Positions 1 to 8,723 of a stretch of 47,930 nt of DNA are shown here, in pieces; positions within the stretch are counted from its first letter, which is position 1; every line of letters starts with the position of its first letter. Origin of the DNA: Deltaproteobacteria bacterium (GTDB taxonomy: Bacteria; Desulfobacterota; Desulfobacteria; Desulfobacterales; Desulfatirhabdiaceae); assembly GCA_016219185.1 (NCBI GenBank), contig JACRBZ010000044.1:1-47930 (forward strand). The letters are read 5' to 3'. A program made the translations under genes and the position numbers. The notes beneath the pieces were generated by a model, which was not told where the DNA came from, ran no database searches, and saw nothing but the letters and a program-made list of their open reading frames with translations.

Positions 1-1177
1 TGCTGCCTTTGCCGAACTGGCTTTCCACTCCCACATCGCCGCCCATGAGGTTGGCCAGTTTTTTGGATATGGCCAGTCCCAGTCCGGTGCCGCCGTACTT
101 GCGGGATGTGGATGTGTCGGCCTGCTGGAAAGACTGGAACAGCCTGCTCCGCTGCTCCTCGGTCAGCCCGATGCCCGTATCCCGGACCGCAAAACGAAAA
201 AGGGCGTCACGGTCCGTTTCTTCCATGACCTTGACCGAAATTACGATCTCGCCCTGCTCGGTGAATTTGACCGCATTATTGGCATAGTTGACAAGAATTT
301 GCCCCAGCCTCAGCGGATCGCCCACGAGATAACCGGGAATCCCTTTCTCGATGCTGAACACCAGTTCCAGCCCTTTTGAGGCCGTCTTCTCCAAAATGAG
401 ATTGGAGACATTCTCCATGACCTTATCCAGCTCGAATTCCGTATGTTCCACGGACAGCTTGCCCGCCTCTATCTTGGAAAAATCCAGGATGTCGTTGATA
501 ATGCCGAGAAGATGCTGTCCCGATTGCTGGATCTTGCGGATGTACTCGCGCTGCTTGCGGTCCATGTCCGTCTTCATGGCCAGGCTCGAAAATCCGATGA
601 TGGCATTCATGGGGGTCCGGATTTCATGGCTCATGTTGGCCAGAAAGTCGGCCTTGGCCCTGGCTGCGGCATCGGCTTCGTTTCTGGCCTCTTCCAAATC
701 CTCCAGAATGTTCAGCATCGCGCGCCGCGCTTTTGCCAACTCGCCGATCTGGTTCTGGAGATCCTCCATGGATCTGTTTCGTTCCTGAAAGGCGGTTTGC
801 AACTGCTCGGTCATGCTGTTGAAGGCATCGGAAAATTCACCCATGAATCCGACCTGTTGACTGAAATCTCCCGTTGCGATCTGTTTGGTGGTCCAGGTCA
901 GGTTTTTCAGGCTGGAGTGTAGACTCTTGAGCGACTGGACAATGATCATTTTTCCCTTGGGTGGTTCGAAATTGATCTCTCCCCGCGCCAGTTGGTAGGT
1001 CAGGCCGGTCATTTCATTATATTCGGCAATGAACTTGTTGATATAACCGACGGCCTGACGGATTTCATTATCGGGATAATCCAGGGGCAGTTCGATCGGC
1101 ACGGGCTTCTTGCCCTTGAGGATCGAATAAAATACCTCCGTGATCTTGTCGATATCCTGTTCGTTGATCTGGATCAT
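1..1177 (-). CDS. Cytoplasmic sensor histidine kinase, C-terminus beyond the window
   Basis: Autophosphorylating sensor kinase, read from ATG at 1177 and still open at the left edge (about 392 residues seen). GAGG lies 8 bases before the start. There is no signal peptide or membrane segment, so it should be soluble. After an N-terminal region of about 90 residues comes a HAMP-like stretch ([20 protein letters not shown]), a coiled linker, then HisKA with the H-box [17 protein letters not shown], an N-box ([10 protein letters not shown]), G1 (DTGIGL) and G2 ([14 protein letters not shown]). A receiver domain may follow outside the window. It is the last visible gene of a minus-strand operon, 10 bases after the V4R gene. 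It has no PAS domain, whereas the two upstream PAS receptors have no kinase; I infer that it is their output partner. The linker [20 protein letters not shown] also occurs in the 1747-3522 receptor. Confidence 0.9.
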   Translation of the reverse strand, partial: MIQINEQDIDKITEVFYSILKGKKPVPIELPLDYPDNEIRQAVGYINKFIAEYNEMTGLTYQLARGEINFEPPKGKMIIVQSLKSLHSSLKNLTWTTKQIATGDFSQQVGFMGEFSDAFNSMTEQLQTAFQERNRSMEDLQNQIGELAKARRAMLNILEDLEEARNEADAAARAKADFLANMSHEIRTPMNAIIGFSSLAMKTDMDRKQREYIRKIQQSGQHLLGIINDILDFSKIEAGKLSVEHTEFELDKVMENVSNLILEKTASKGLELVFSIEKGIPGYLVGDPLRLGQILVNYANNAVKFTEQGEIVISVKVMEETDRDALFRFAVRDTGIGLTEEQRSRLFQSFQQADTSTSRKYGGTGLGLAISKKLANLMGGDVGVESQFGKGS

Positions 1178-1187
1178 TACGATATCC

Positions 1188-1715
1188 TCAAGCTGCCGGT
1201 TTGACCTCAAATCGGCATACCCGTTCACCTGAACACCAGCAATCGACTTCCTTGACATCGAATTTCCTCCCGGAGAATTCCAGAAGCAACCCGCTGATAA
1301 ATCCCTCGTCATACGTGCAGATGGTCTCATCACAGACCGGCAACCCCGAGCAATCGAGATCTTCCGCCACGGTCAGCGTGAATTCCATTTTCGCAAAATC
1401 GGATTTCTCCACCCTCAGGATGCCGATCTTCAACGCGGCCAGAAGATTCTGCAATTCCGTCATAAATGCGCCGAAATCGGTCTTCTGGGAGATCAAGTTC
1501 TTAAACAGTTCCCGGCCCGCAAGTTCTCCGGCCTTGTAATAGATGCGGTCCGCGGTCTCAGCGTCAAATTCCTGGATAATGACATCCCGAAGCGTGAACT
1601 GCATGAGACGATAGACCGCCACGTCCATCGTCGCTCCGAGATTGGGCCGCCCTTCCTGAATATTTCCGATCATGCGCCAATCAAATAACGATGATTCTCT
1701 TTCCTCCTTGAACAT
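1188..1715 (-). CDS. V4R-domain protein (4-vinyl reductase-type ligand-binding domain)
   Basis: Protein of 175 residues, almost all one V4R domain. The C-terminal signature [13 protein letters not shown] and the middle Asp/Cys segment ([20 protein letters not shown]) are typical of V4R domains, which bind small ligands or metal through cysteines and often sit at the head of regulators. The start at 1715 has a strong GGGAGG site. It lies between a PAS receptor gene and the soluble kinase gene with gaps of 31 and 10 bases, so it is probably co-translated with the kinase and could act as its cytoplasmic sensing subunit. That role is inference; the ligand is unknown. Several Cys residues (CWC, CSGLPVC) could hold a metal or undergo redox change. 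Confidence 0.8.
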   Translation of the reverse strand: MFKEERESSLFDWRMIGNIQEGRPNLGATMDVAVYRLMQFTLRDVIIQEFDAETADRIYYKAGELAGRELFKNLISQKTDFGAFMTELQNLLAALKIGILRVEKSDFAKMEFTLTVAEDLDCSGLPVCDETICTYDEGFISGLLLEFSGRKFDVKEVDCWCSGERVCRFEVKPAA

Positions 1716-1746
1716 ATTAGCCTCCCTTCATTCAATGTTCTTATCA

Positions 1747-3522
1747 TCAAGCAACGATCTTATACTTTTTCTCCTTGCCCGTTTGCTCCAGAAGCGTATT
1801 GATTTCTTCCTTGAGCTGAATCATTTTTTCCTCGCGGTTGATGGTCAGGCGGCTGAACCGTTCCAGGTCTTCAATATGCGCCTTCAGTTCATTTTCCGCC
1901 TGATTGCGCTCGGTGATGTCACGCACGGTCCCCACCGCAAACCACGCGTCATCCACCTGGAAGGGGGAAATGGAGACTTCCACCGGAAAAATCAGACCCG
2001 ATCGGTTAACGGCAGTGGTCTGAATCGTGGCACCGAAAACAACACCCTGCCCGGTGGCTGCAAAATTCCCCATTCCTGCCTGGGCCTTCTCCCGAAGCTC
2101 CGGCGGAACCACCATTTCGTGAAAATTCATGCCCATGGCTTCTTCAGCGGTATATCCGAACAGCTTTTCCGCCCCCTGGTTCCAGAACTGCACCAGGCCC
2201 TGGCCATTGATCATCATCAGGGCGTCAACCACCGCCTGGCTCATCGCATTGATTTTATGCGCTGCGGATTCAGCCTCCTTCCTGGTTTCTTTAAGATCCT
2301 CCAGGATATTCAGCATCGATTTACGCGCTTTGCTCAACTCCCCGACCTGATTCCGCAGGGCCGCCGCTGATTTTTCAAGCTTGTCATTCACTTGTTTGCG
2401 CTCCGTGATGTCATAAAAGGTCACCACCGCGCCTAGGACCTTGCCGTCCTTGATGATCGGCATGCTGGAATACTCCACGGGGAAACTGCCGCCGTCCTTG
2501 CACCAGAGCACTTCGTCCGTTACATGGTTCGTGACGGCACGGGTGAAGCTGGCATACATGGGACAATCTTCATCCGGATAGCGGGAGCCGTCCTTGCGGG
2601 AATGGTGGATCAGGTCATGCACCCCCTTACCGGTCATCTCCGATTCGCTGAATCCCAGCATGTTCAGCGCGGCGGGGTTGATAAAGGTTACCCGCCCTGC
2701 GGCATCCACCCCGAAAATGCCCTCGCCGACGGAATGAAGCAACAGCCGGAGTTCATCGGTTCGCTCCTGAATACGAACTTCCAGAGTCTCATTGATGCGC
2801 TTGTATTTCCGCTCGCTTTTGCCCAGGCCGTCCATCGTCTGTTTGAGCCTGTCGGTCATATGATTCAGTTTTTCACTTAAAAGACCGATATCATCACGGG
2901 ACAAGACGGGTATCCTGACATCCAAATCACCGTCGGCAACCCGCTGCGTCATCGCAAGCAGTTCTCCAATGGGCTTTTGCACCATTCGTCTGAGAAGGAC
3001 ATAGGTGGCAAGGGAAAGAGACGCAAGGAGCAGCAGCATAGCCGCCACTATCCCCATGCGCGTTCGTTCAACTGCCTGATACATGTAATAGCGGGTATAG
3101 ACAAGGCGCACCGAGCCCAGTTCCGTGGCAGACGGCGGCTGGTCGCGCTCATAGATCACCGGCGCATTGCACGCGATGCCGGCAACGGCCTGGCCGTCGC
3201 GTTTTTTCGAGGCCAGGGGCTGATTCTGTTCACGCTGGTAAAGCGCCACGGAATAGATCTCTGGATCCGCCATGACCATTTCAAGCTGATCATGGATGGA
3301 TTTCAAGTCAATGTTCCACAAGGGTACGGCCAAGGTTTTGCTCAGCATCTGGGTCATGTGAACCGCATGCGCCTCCAAAGCGGCTGATGCGCTTTGCTGC
3401 TGGTTTCTGAGCAGATAGATTCCACCGGCACTCATGACGACGGTCACCAGGACCATGAACGCCAGCATCAATTTTCGTTGCAGGCTGGCGGTCAGAAAGG
3501 TTATCAGATTGGTTTTCCACAT
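1747..3522 (-). CDS. Membrane receptor: periplasmic domain, HAMP and two PAS domains, no kinase domain
   Basis: About 591 residues from ATG 3522, chosen because AAGGAG precedes it; the longer frame from 3549 overlaps the previous stop and has no ribosome site. Order: TM1 near residues 14-34, periplasmic domain to about 160, TM2 near 166-188, HAMP (MVQKPIGELLAMTQRVADGD), coiled coil, PAS1 (GEGIFGVDAAGRVTFINPAA) ending DITERKQ, linker with [19 protein letters not shown]2 (VVDALMMINGQGLVQFWNQG) ending DITERNQ, then a coiled tail ERFSRLTINREEKMIQLKEE. There is no H-box or ATPase domain, so it cannot phosphorylate by itself. The gene directly upstream encodes a sugar-type binding protein, the likely ligand carrier for its periplasmic domain. 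PAS1 and the tail closely match the receptor at 4771-6321, an evident duplication. Confidence 0.85.
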   Translation of the reverse strand: MWKTNLITFLTASLQRKLMLAFMVLVTVVMSAGGIYLLRNQQQSASAALEAHAVHMTQMLSKTLAVPLWNIDLKSIHDQLEMVMADPEIYSVALYQREQNQPLASKKRDGQAVAGIACNAPVIYERDQPPSATELGSVRLVYTRYYMYQAVERTRMGIVAAMLLLLASLSLATYVLLRRMVQKPIGELLAMTQRVADGDLDVRIPVLSRDDIGLLSEKLNHMTDRLKQTMDGLGKSERKYKRINETLEVRIQERTDELRLLLHSVGEGIFGVDAAGRVTFINPAALNMLGFSESEMTGKGVHDLIHHSRKDGSRYPDEDCPMYASFTRAVTNHVTDEVLWCKDGGSFPVEYSSMPIIKDGKVLGAVVTFYDITERKQVNDKLEKSAAALRNQVGELSKARKSMLNILEDLKETRKEAESAAHKINAMSQAVVDALMMINGQGLVQFWNQGAEKLFGYTAEEAMGMNFHEMVVPPELREKAQAGMGNFAATGQGVVFGATIQTTAVNRSGLIFPVEVSISPFQVDDAWFAVGTVRDITERNQAENELKAHIEDLERFSRLTINREEKMIQLKEEINTLLEQTGKEKKYKIVA

Positions 3523-3548
3523 GGATACTCCTTGCAGATGAACAAGCA

Positions 3549-4757
3549 CTACAGGCCGATGAGGTCTTTCACACTGAAATTATATTTATGGGCGTGCGTG
3601 TTATGTACTTTGGACAGCCTTGTGAAATCAATTTTGCTCCAGTTTCTGTCCCCAAATTTGCCAAGAAAGGCATCAATGTTTTTGCTGTCCAACGGCCCGA
3701 AGAGCGGACATTGGAACTCCACGCCCTCATCCGCAAAATCTCTGCCGTGATGATGGTCATACAATAGAGCCAGGACCCAGCCTCCGATCATGAAATGTCC
3801 CCCGACAGATACGCTCAGCGATCCATTCTTGACCCTTTCCAGTGCGGGCGGGTCCCAATTCAGCCCTCCGATGAAAATGTCCTTGCCCGGCTGCCGTTTT
3901 GCCTCTATTGCCCCTTCCATGGCCCCGATGGCCATGGGATCGTTTGCCGCCCAGATTGCGTCGGTTTTGGGATAACGCGTCAGAGCGATTTTGGTCTGTT
4001 CACGCGCCCTGTCCTGCCGCCATTCACCCATGAAAACTTGCTGCAATTCCACGTCGGGATGCTCTGAAAGTGCTTGTTTCAGTCCCTCCACTCTTTGTGT
4101 CGATGCCATCGTGGCCGGGTCTCCGGAAATCGCGAGCAACCGGATACGGTCAACACGGGCTGCGCCGGTTTTTGCGGCCCGGTCGATGATTCCCCTGGCG
4201 ATTTGATACCCTCCGAACCTGTTATCCGGTATGAGCGAGCCGATCCAGTTCTTGTATTTATCCCGGGGACGTCCCATCTGTATTGCCTGCTCGCCGGAAA
4301 AACCATTTGACATGACGAATACTTTAAGGCCGGCCCGGTCAGCGGATTTGACCATTTCATCCGCGGCCAGTTTTTCATTCACCACAATCAGATAATCGGG
4401 CAGGACAGGCCTTCCCGCAACCTCACGCGCCTGTTGCTGCATGCGAATATGGTCCCGCTCGGAATAAATAATCTCCAGATCGATATTCAATTGCCTGGCG
4501 GATTCCTTCATCACCGCCGAAACCGAGAGCCAAAATCCCCCCGTGGGATCATTGGGATCAGAAGTGCCCGGATTGATAAAAGCGACCCTCATCCGGTCTG
4601 TTTGAGCACCACCGGTGACCACGGCCGGCGTTTTCCTCATATCCGGCTCCGGGGGTGATGCTGCCGAAGATGGCGCGGGTCGGCCGCCGCACATGCACAT
4701 CAATAGAATGCCGGCCGCAATGATATTGAATAAAAATCGGTCCACAATAACCTCCAT
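3549..4757 (-). CDS. Periplasmic sugar-type solute-binding protein (Peripla_BP_4 / RbsB-like)
   Basis: About 402 residues from ATG 4757. The frame is open to 4817, but that would overlap the preceding receptor gene, so the inner ATG is preferred; its ribosome site is weak. A hydrophobic N-terminus (FNIIAAGILLMCMCGG) is a signal peptide, possibly lipoprotein-like although the lipobox is poor. The mature part has the type I binding-protein fold: MRVAFINPGTSDPNDPTGGF, DYLIVVNEK, RLLAISGDPATMASTQRVEG, DAIWAANDPMAIGAMEGAIE and KDIFIGGLNWDP. Proteins of this class that serve sensors (LuxP, TorT) work without a transporter, and no permease or ATPase gene lies nearby. It is followed after 26 bases by a membrane PAS receptor, its likely partner. 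The ligand cannot be read from sequence. Confidence 0.85.
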   Translation of the reverse strand: MEVIVDRFLFNIIAAGILLMCMCGGRPAPSSAASPPEPDMRKTPAVVTGGAQTDRMRVAFINPGTSDPNDPTGGFWLSVSAVMKESARQLNIDLEIIYSERDHIRMQQQAREVAGRPVLPDYLIVVNEKLAADEMVKSADRAGLKVFVMSNGFSGEQAIQMGRPRDKYKNWIGSLIPDNRFGGYQIARGIIDRAAKTGAARVDRIRLLAISGDPATMASTQRVEGLKQALSEHPDVELQQVFMGEWRQDRAREQTKIALTRYPKTDAIWAANDPMAIGAMEGAIEAKRQPGKDIFIGGLNWDPPALERVKNGSLSVSVGGHFMIGGWVLALLYDHHHGRDFADEGVEFQCPLFGPLDSKNIDAFLGKFGDRNWSKIDFTRLSKVHNTHAHKYNFSVKDLIGL

Positions 4758-4770
4758 CGTTTTACGCTTG

Positions 4771-6321
4771 TTATTCAACAACGATTGTATACTTTTTTTC
4801 CCTACCCATTTGTTCAAGGAGCATATTGATTTCCTCCTTGAGCTGGATCATTCTTTCCTCGCGGTCGATGGTCAGGCGGCTGAACCGCTCCAGGTCTTCC
4901 ATATGCTCCTTCAGCGCTTCTTCCGACTGCTTGCGTTCGGTAAAGTCCATCAGCCAGCCGAGAATGCCGTCCTCGCCCTCGTAATTGATCGGCATATACG
5001 TGATGAGCATGTCCCGCGCCTGCTTCCGGCTGTTGAACATTTTGATTTCAACGTCCTTGACGATCCCGTCGCGCTTCAGGCGCTCGACCAGTGCATCCCG
5101 CTCTTCCGGATGCACATAAAGTTGCGGCGAGGCATCGCCCGCCTTGGCGCCGAAAGTATCGACGAAAAGCGGGTTGGCGAAGTGAATCTTGCCTTTGGTC
5201 GAAAAAGCAATGTTAATCGGCGCCGTATACAGGATATTCTTCAGGCGTTCGCCTTCCGCAATTATTTTCTGTTCCATCTGCTTGCGCTCCGTGATATCGC
5301 GAAACGAAACGACCGCACCCATGATCCTGCCGTCCTTGGCGATCGGCGTGCTGGAATACTCCACCGGGAAACTGCTGCGATCCTTGCGCCAGAGCACCTC
5401 GTCCGTCACACGGTTAATGGCGGCGCTGGTGAAGGAAGCGTTCATGAGGCAATCTTTCTCCGGATAGGGGGAGCCGTCCGCGTGGGAATGGTGGATGAGG
5501 TCGTGGGCACTCTTGCCCGTTATCTCCGTTTCGACATACCCCAGCATGTTCAGCGCAGCGGGGTTGATGAAGGTAACCCGCCCTGCGGTATCCATTCCGA
5601 AGATGCCCTCACCGGCGGAATGAAGCAATAGCCTGAGCTCCTCGGTACGCTCCAGCACGCGCGCTTCCAATGCTTCTTTTGCAACTGAAATTTCCGTCCG
5701 CAATCGCACTTGTTCGGCCAGATCGGCACGGGTTCTTCGGGAAAACATGATGCCTGTCCACAGCAAAAGACAGAGCGCGGCGATCCGTGCGATCAGCGCT
5801 GCTGATTTTATTCTGTTGAAACGCTTCTCTATTGTTTCGATTTCTCCCCGAACAATCCCCGGAATTGCTTCACTGTCGATTTCATGGGTTTTTTTCACAC
5901 GCAGATACGCGTCGCCAAAAAGTATATCTCCTGCCTCTTTCCACCTGTCGGACCTCATCAGTTGAAGGGCAGTTTCTTCAAAGCCGCTTATTTCTTTAAA
6001 GCCCTCACTCAAGGCAGAGATTTCCTGAGTTATACTCTGACCTTTTGTGAGATCAGCCACCTTCATTATGGCCGCCTCGATATCATGGCGAACCGTATCA
6101 TAACTGGTAGTGCGCAGCGCATTATGCTCCACGACAGCCAGCGAGAGCATGCTGGTCAATTCTTGATCCAGCCGAATCATCCTTTCCAGTTCAATGCTGA
6201 CTTCCAGATGCCGGTCATTCATGGCATCGCTCTGCACATCCAGGTAGTAACCGAGCATTAAGAATAAAGACAAGATTCCCACTGCAGAATATAATGCTTT
6301 GACGCTATTGAAGAATCGCAT
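4771..6321 (-). CDS. Membrane receptor: four-helix-type periplasmic domain and two PAS domains, no kinase domain
   Basis: Protein of 516 residues: TM1 near 9-27, a mostly helical periplasmic region of about 145 residues, TM2 near 175-193, a coiled coil ending in a run of basic and acidic residues, PAS1 (RLLLHSAGEGIFGMDTAGRV to DITERKQ, about 228-345), PAS2 (FANPLFVDTFGAKAGDASPQ to DFTERKQ) and a coiled tail with ERFSRLTIDREERMIQLKEE. It carries neither HisKA nor HATPase. PAS1 and the tail are near-copies of those in 1747-3522, visible also at the DNA level at both 3' ends. The N-terminal sensory module differs, so new input domains were joined to a common output part. It follows a binding-protein gene by 44 bases. 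The function as a ligand receptor feeding a separate kinase is inference. Confidence 0.85.
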   Translation of the reverse strand: MRFFNSVKALYSAVGILSLFLMLGYYLDVQSDAMNDRHLEVSIELERMIRLDQELTSMLSLAVVEHNALRTTSYDTVRHDIEAAIMKVADLTKGQSITQEISALSEGFKEISGFEETALQLMRSDRWKEAGDILFGDAYLRVKKTHEIDSEAIPGIVRGEIETIEKRFNRIKSAALIARIAALCLLLWTGIMFSRRTRADLAEQVRLRTEISVAKEALEARVLERTEELRLLLHSAGEGIFGMDTAGRVTFINPAALNMLGYVETEITGKSAHDLIHHSHADGSPYPEKDCLMNASFTSAAINRVTDEVLWRKDRSSFPVEYSSTPIAKDGRIMGAVVSFRDITERKQMEQKIIAEGERLKNILYTAPINIAFSTKGKIHFANPLFVDTFGAKAGDASPQLYVHPEERDALVERLKRDGIVKDVEIKMFNSRKQARDMLITYMPINYEGEDGILGWLMDFTERKQSEEALKEHMEDLERFSRLTIDREERMIQLKEEINMLLEQMGREKKYTIVVE

Positions 6322-6365
6322 TTTCCTGTTTTTCCATTTTTCTTCACGATAAAAACCGAAGGCCC

Positions 6366-7343
6366 TTACTTGATCACCTTGTCAGCCTTTTTCAGGAGAT
6401 CGGGCGGAATGGTCACTCCCTGAGCCGCTGCCGCGCTTGCATTGATAACCAGGCTGAACTTCTCCATCGGCCCCCAGGGAATTTCGCCAGGCTTCAGGCC
6501 CTTCAGTACCAGCACGGCCTTTTTCCCCGCAGCATAGCCAACCAGAAAATAATCCAATCCATACGCGGCGGTTGCCCCCCTTTGGACACTATCCACATCC
6601 CCCGCAAAAAGCGCAATCTTTTTCTCATTGCATTTGTTAACAATGGTCTCGAAATCCGAAATGGCCGTATTGTCGGCTGAAATCACAATGGCCTGCACTT
6701 TTCCGACAAGGGAGAGAACAGCCTGTGAGACCTCCGAGCGATTGGTAATCGTCGCCTCAACCAGCTCCAGTCCCAGCTTTTTTGCGGCTTCTCTCATCTC
6801 TTTGATATGCACAACGGAGTTCGCCTCTGCGGCATTGTAAATGGTGCCCCATTGTTTGGCATTGGGGACGAATTTAGCATACATCTCCATCTGGAGAAAC
6901 ACCGGCCATCGATCACTGACACCCGTCACATTCGTGCCCGACTTCTTTCCGGGAGCGCTCTCCTTCGGGACGATCCCGGCACTGATCGGATCCGTTATTG
7001 ACGAAAAGACAACGGGGATATCTCTGGTTATTTTTGCAACGGCCTGGGTCGTCGGGGTGGCAATGCTATGAATCAGGTCCACTTTCTCTTCAATGAACTT
7101 CTGTGCAATGGCGTTGGCCTTCATCATATCACCCTGTGCATTTTGGCGATCATAGATAACGTTAACCCCTTCTTTGAATCCGCTGGTGCTCAAAGCATCT
7201 TCAAAACCCTTCTGGTCCGCATCCAGTGCCGCATGGGAAACGATCTGGGTAACCCCTATACGGATCATCTTCTTGTCTTGAGCAAACGAAAAAACAGAAA
7301 TAAAAACAATAAGTATAGTTAACGGCGCACACAACTTTTTCAT
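6366..7343 (-). CDS. ABC_sub_bind-family (TrpX-like) periplasmic binding protein
   Basis: Protein of 325 residues with a clear signal peptide (MKKLCAPLTILIVFISVFSF, cleaved near AQ-DKK) and strong AAAGGAG before the ATG. Family signs: KKMIRIGVTQIVSHAALDAD, FKEGVNVIYDRQNAQGDM, VDLIHSIATPTTQAVAK, IPVVFSSITDPISAGIV and AEANSVVHIKEMREAAKKLG, all typical of the ABC_sub_bind (pfam04392) group that includes TrpX. Members usually belong to an ABC importer; here no permease or ATPase follows. Instead the next gene, 44 bases on, is a membrane PAS receptor, so the protein is more likely a dedicated sensor subunit. First gene of the minus-strand signalling operon; its promoter should lie in 7344-7450, though I see no convincing -35/-10 pair. 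Aromatic amino acids or related compounds are possible ligands by family only. Confidence 0.88.
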   Translation of the reverse strand: MKKLCAPLTILIVFISVFSFAQDKKMIRIGVTQIVSHAALDADQKGFEDALSTSGFKEGVNVIYDRQNAQGDMMKANAIAQKFIEEKVDLIHSIATPTTQAVAKITRDIPVVFSSITDPISAGIVPKESAPGKKSGTNVTGVSDRWPVFLQMEMYAKFVPNAKQWGTIYNAAEANSVVHIKEMREAAKKLGLELVEATITNRSEVSQAVLSLVGKVQAIVISADNTAISDFETIVNKCNEKKIALFAGDVDSVQRGATAAYGLDYFLVGYAAGKKAVLVLKGLKPGEIPWGPMEKFSLVINASAAAAQGVTIPPDLLKKADKVIK

Positions 7344-7457
7344 GGCTGATATCTCCTTTCCACGATGGTAGTGTTATCTGTATCAATGGGAATGAAAAAT
7401 GTGCCACCCATAATCTGAGGATCACGGTGAATTCCTCTAAGAAAGAAGGAATCAGCC

Positions 7458-7783
7458 ATGAGAACAGGGGAGGTTCAATGGGAATCAATGCTGGCTCTTA
7501 TTCAGCAAATGGTTGAAGATTCGTTGCACCATGACAATTATCGAATCAACCTGAATCCATTATCATATCAAGAAGATGGACTACTCATACGGATATGATT
7601 CTGTGAAAAACTTTATGGTTTAGGCTTCAGCCTGGCGATTTACGCAAAGCTGATCAAAAATTGTATGATGCAGGCTTTTATGGAGGCACATGTTTAATGG
7701 GAAGTCGCTTTTTTGAAAGCTTTCAGTTAACATCTGTCCTGGATGCTGTCAAGGACATTTACGAGCCGATTTTTCTGACATGA
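7458..7783 (+). pseudogene. Decayed small gene or gene-like remnant with in-frame stop
   Basis: Within the 573-base gap between the two divergent signalling operons there is a coding-like stretch. ATG 7458 has AAGGA 7 bases upstream and opens 46 codons (start MRTGEVQWESMLALIQQMVE) to TGA 7596-7598. The same frame continues 32 more codons (FCEKLYGLGFSLAIYAKLIK onward) to TAA 7695. Another frame starts at ATG 7697, overlapping that stop, and gives 28 codons (MGSRFFESFQLTSVLDAVKD) to TGA 7781. The pieces read like one protein of about 105 residues broken by a stop and a frameshift. I do not recognise the family. The rest of the gap (7344-7457 and 7784-7916) shows no gene; both flanking operons must have their promoters here. 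Confidence 0.4.
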
Positions 7784-7916
7784 GATGATAAAAATCATCA
7801 GGGTATGCCATTTCCCTTTATTCTGCTTCAGGGAAGATATATAGTCTTTTCTTCACAATTGTCATTTTGGGGCTTGGCACCGGCAGATCAGCGTTTCCTG
7901 ACAAAGAAGGAAAATC

Positions 7917-8657
7917 ATGAGGCTGTTCACTCTTTTTTCCGACATTATGTTTATATGTTGTTTTTCAACCGTACTGTATGCGGAAGATTGCACAAAAATC
8001 ACGGTCTATTACATCGAACGGCCGCCGTATCTCATTTCGGCCCCTAACGGGGTAGAAGGTTTAACAGGGAATCCGACCGAGTGGGCATTTAAGAAAGCCG
8101 GAATTCCTTTTGAATGGAAGGAATTACCCACCGCGCGTCAGTTGAAGCTCATTCAGGCCAACTCGGGTTGTGATTGCCTGGTTAATTATTTCAAAACCCC
8201 GGAACGCGAAAAATTTGGAAAATACACCCTCCCGATTTATCAAGACCAGCCTCATATTGCGGTAACCCGTGCGGATAACGGGAAATTAATATCTGGGGGA
8301 ACGGTTGATATGGCGCTATCGAACCCCGATATCATATTGGAGGTCAAAAAAGACTGGTCTTACGGCACCTTTCTCGACGGCAAAATCGCTTTGAATCATC
8401 CGAAGACAGATGAAACCCTGGGAGATAACGCACAACTCCTGAAAAAAATCCATGCCGAACGGGCGGATTTCTTTTTTACGACAGCGGCAGAAGCCGATGT
8501 GCTGATTGCCGACTCGGGATTCCGGCGGCAGGACTTTAAATATATCACTTTCCTGGATGTGCCGATGGGAGAAAAGCGTTATCTTCTATGCAGTCAACAG
8601 GTCAGCGACGAGATCATCGAAAGGCTGAATGCCGCAATTCCGTCATACCGAAAATGA
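7917..8657 (+). CDS. Periplasmic substrate-binding domain protein (SBP_bac_3-like)
   Basis: Protein of 246 residues with a short signal peptide (cleavage near VLYA-EDC) and AAGGAAA before the ATG. It resembles stand-alone family 3 binding proteins: ITVYYIERPPYLISAPNGVE, LTGNPTEWAFKKAGIPFEWK, PTARQLKLIQ, REKFGKYTLPIYQDQPHIAV and RADFFFTTAAEADVLI. Such lone proteins often bind amino acids or serve as the sensing part of a kinase. No transporter genes accompany it. A hybrid kinase with a periplasmic loop starts 66 bases downstream on the same strand, so the two likely act together. Two Cys residues (EDCTK, CDCLV) in the mature protein could form a disulfide. The ligand is unknown. Confidence 0.75.
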   Translation: MRLFTLFSDIMFICCFSTVLYAEDCTKITVYYIERPPYLISAPNGVEGLTGNPTEWAFKKAGIPFEWKELPTARQLKLIQANSGCDCLVNYFKTPEREKFGKYTLPIYQDQPHIAVTRADNGKLISGGTVDMALSNPDIILEVKKDWSYGTFLDGKIALNHPKTDETLGDNAQLLKKIHAERADFFFTTAAEADVLIADSGFRRQDFKYITFLDVPMGEKRYLLCSQQVSDEIIERLNAAIPSYRK

Positions 8658-8723
8658 ATAACGCGGACTTGTTACATCGATAGCAGAGGGTCAATCTTTG
8701 AAAATATTACAAGAGAATGGTGG

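Noticed and set aside
4615..5631. Long plus-strand frame of 338 codons, and similar plus-strand frames at 443-922, 1672-2370 and 12550-13806
   Set aside because: They lie opposite strong minus-strand genes with clear domains and have no recognisable motifs or ribosome sites.
7596..7633. TGA 7596-7598 as a selenocysteine codon with downstream hairpin
   Set aside because: Loop is UUCA without the GGUC core, no redox or metal motif around it, and the frame breaks again within 32 codons; decay is simpler.
7872..7895. TTGGCAC as a sigma-54 promoter before the SBP_bac_3-like gene
   Set aside because: No TTGC at the required spacing.
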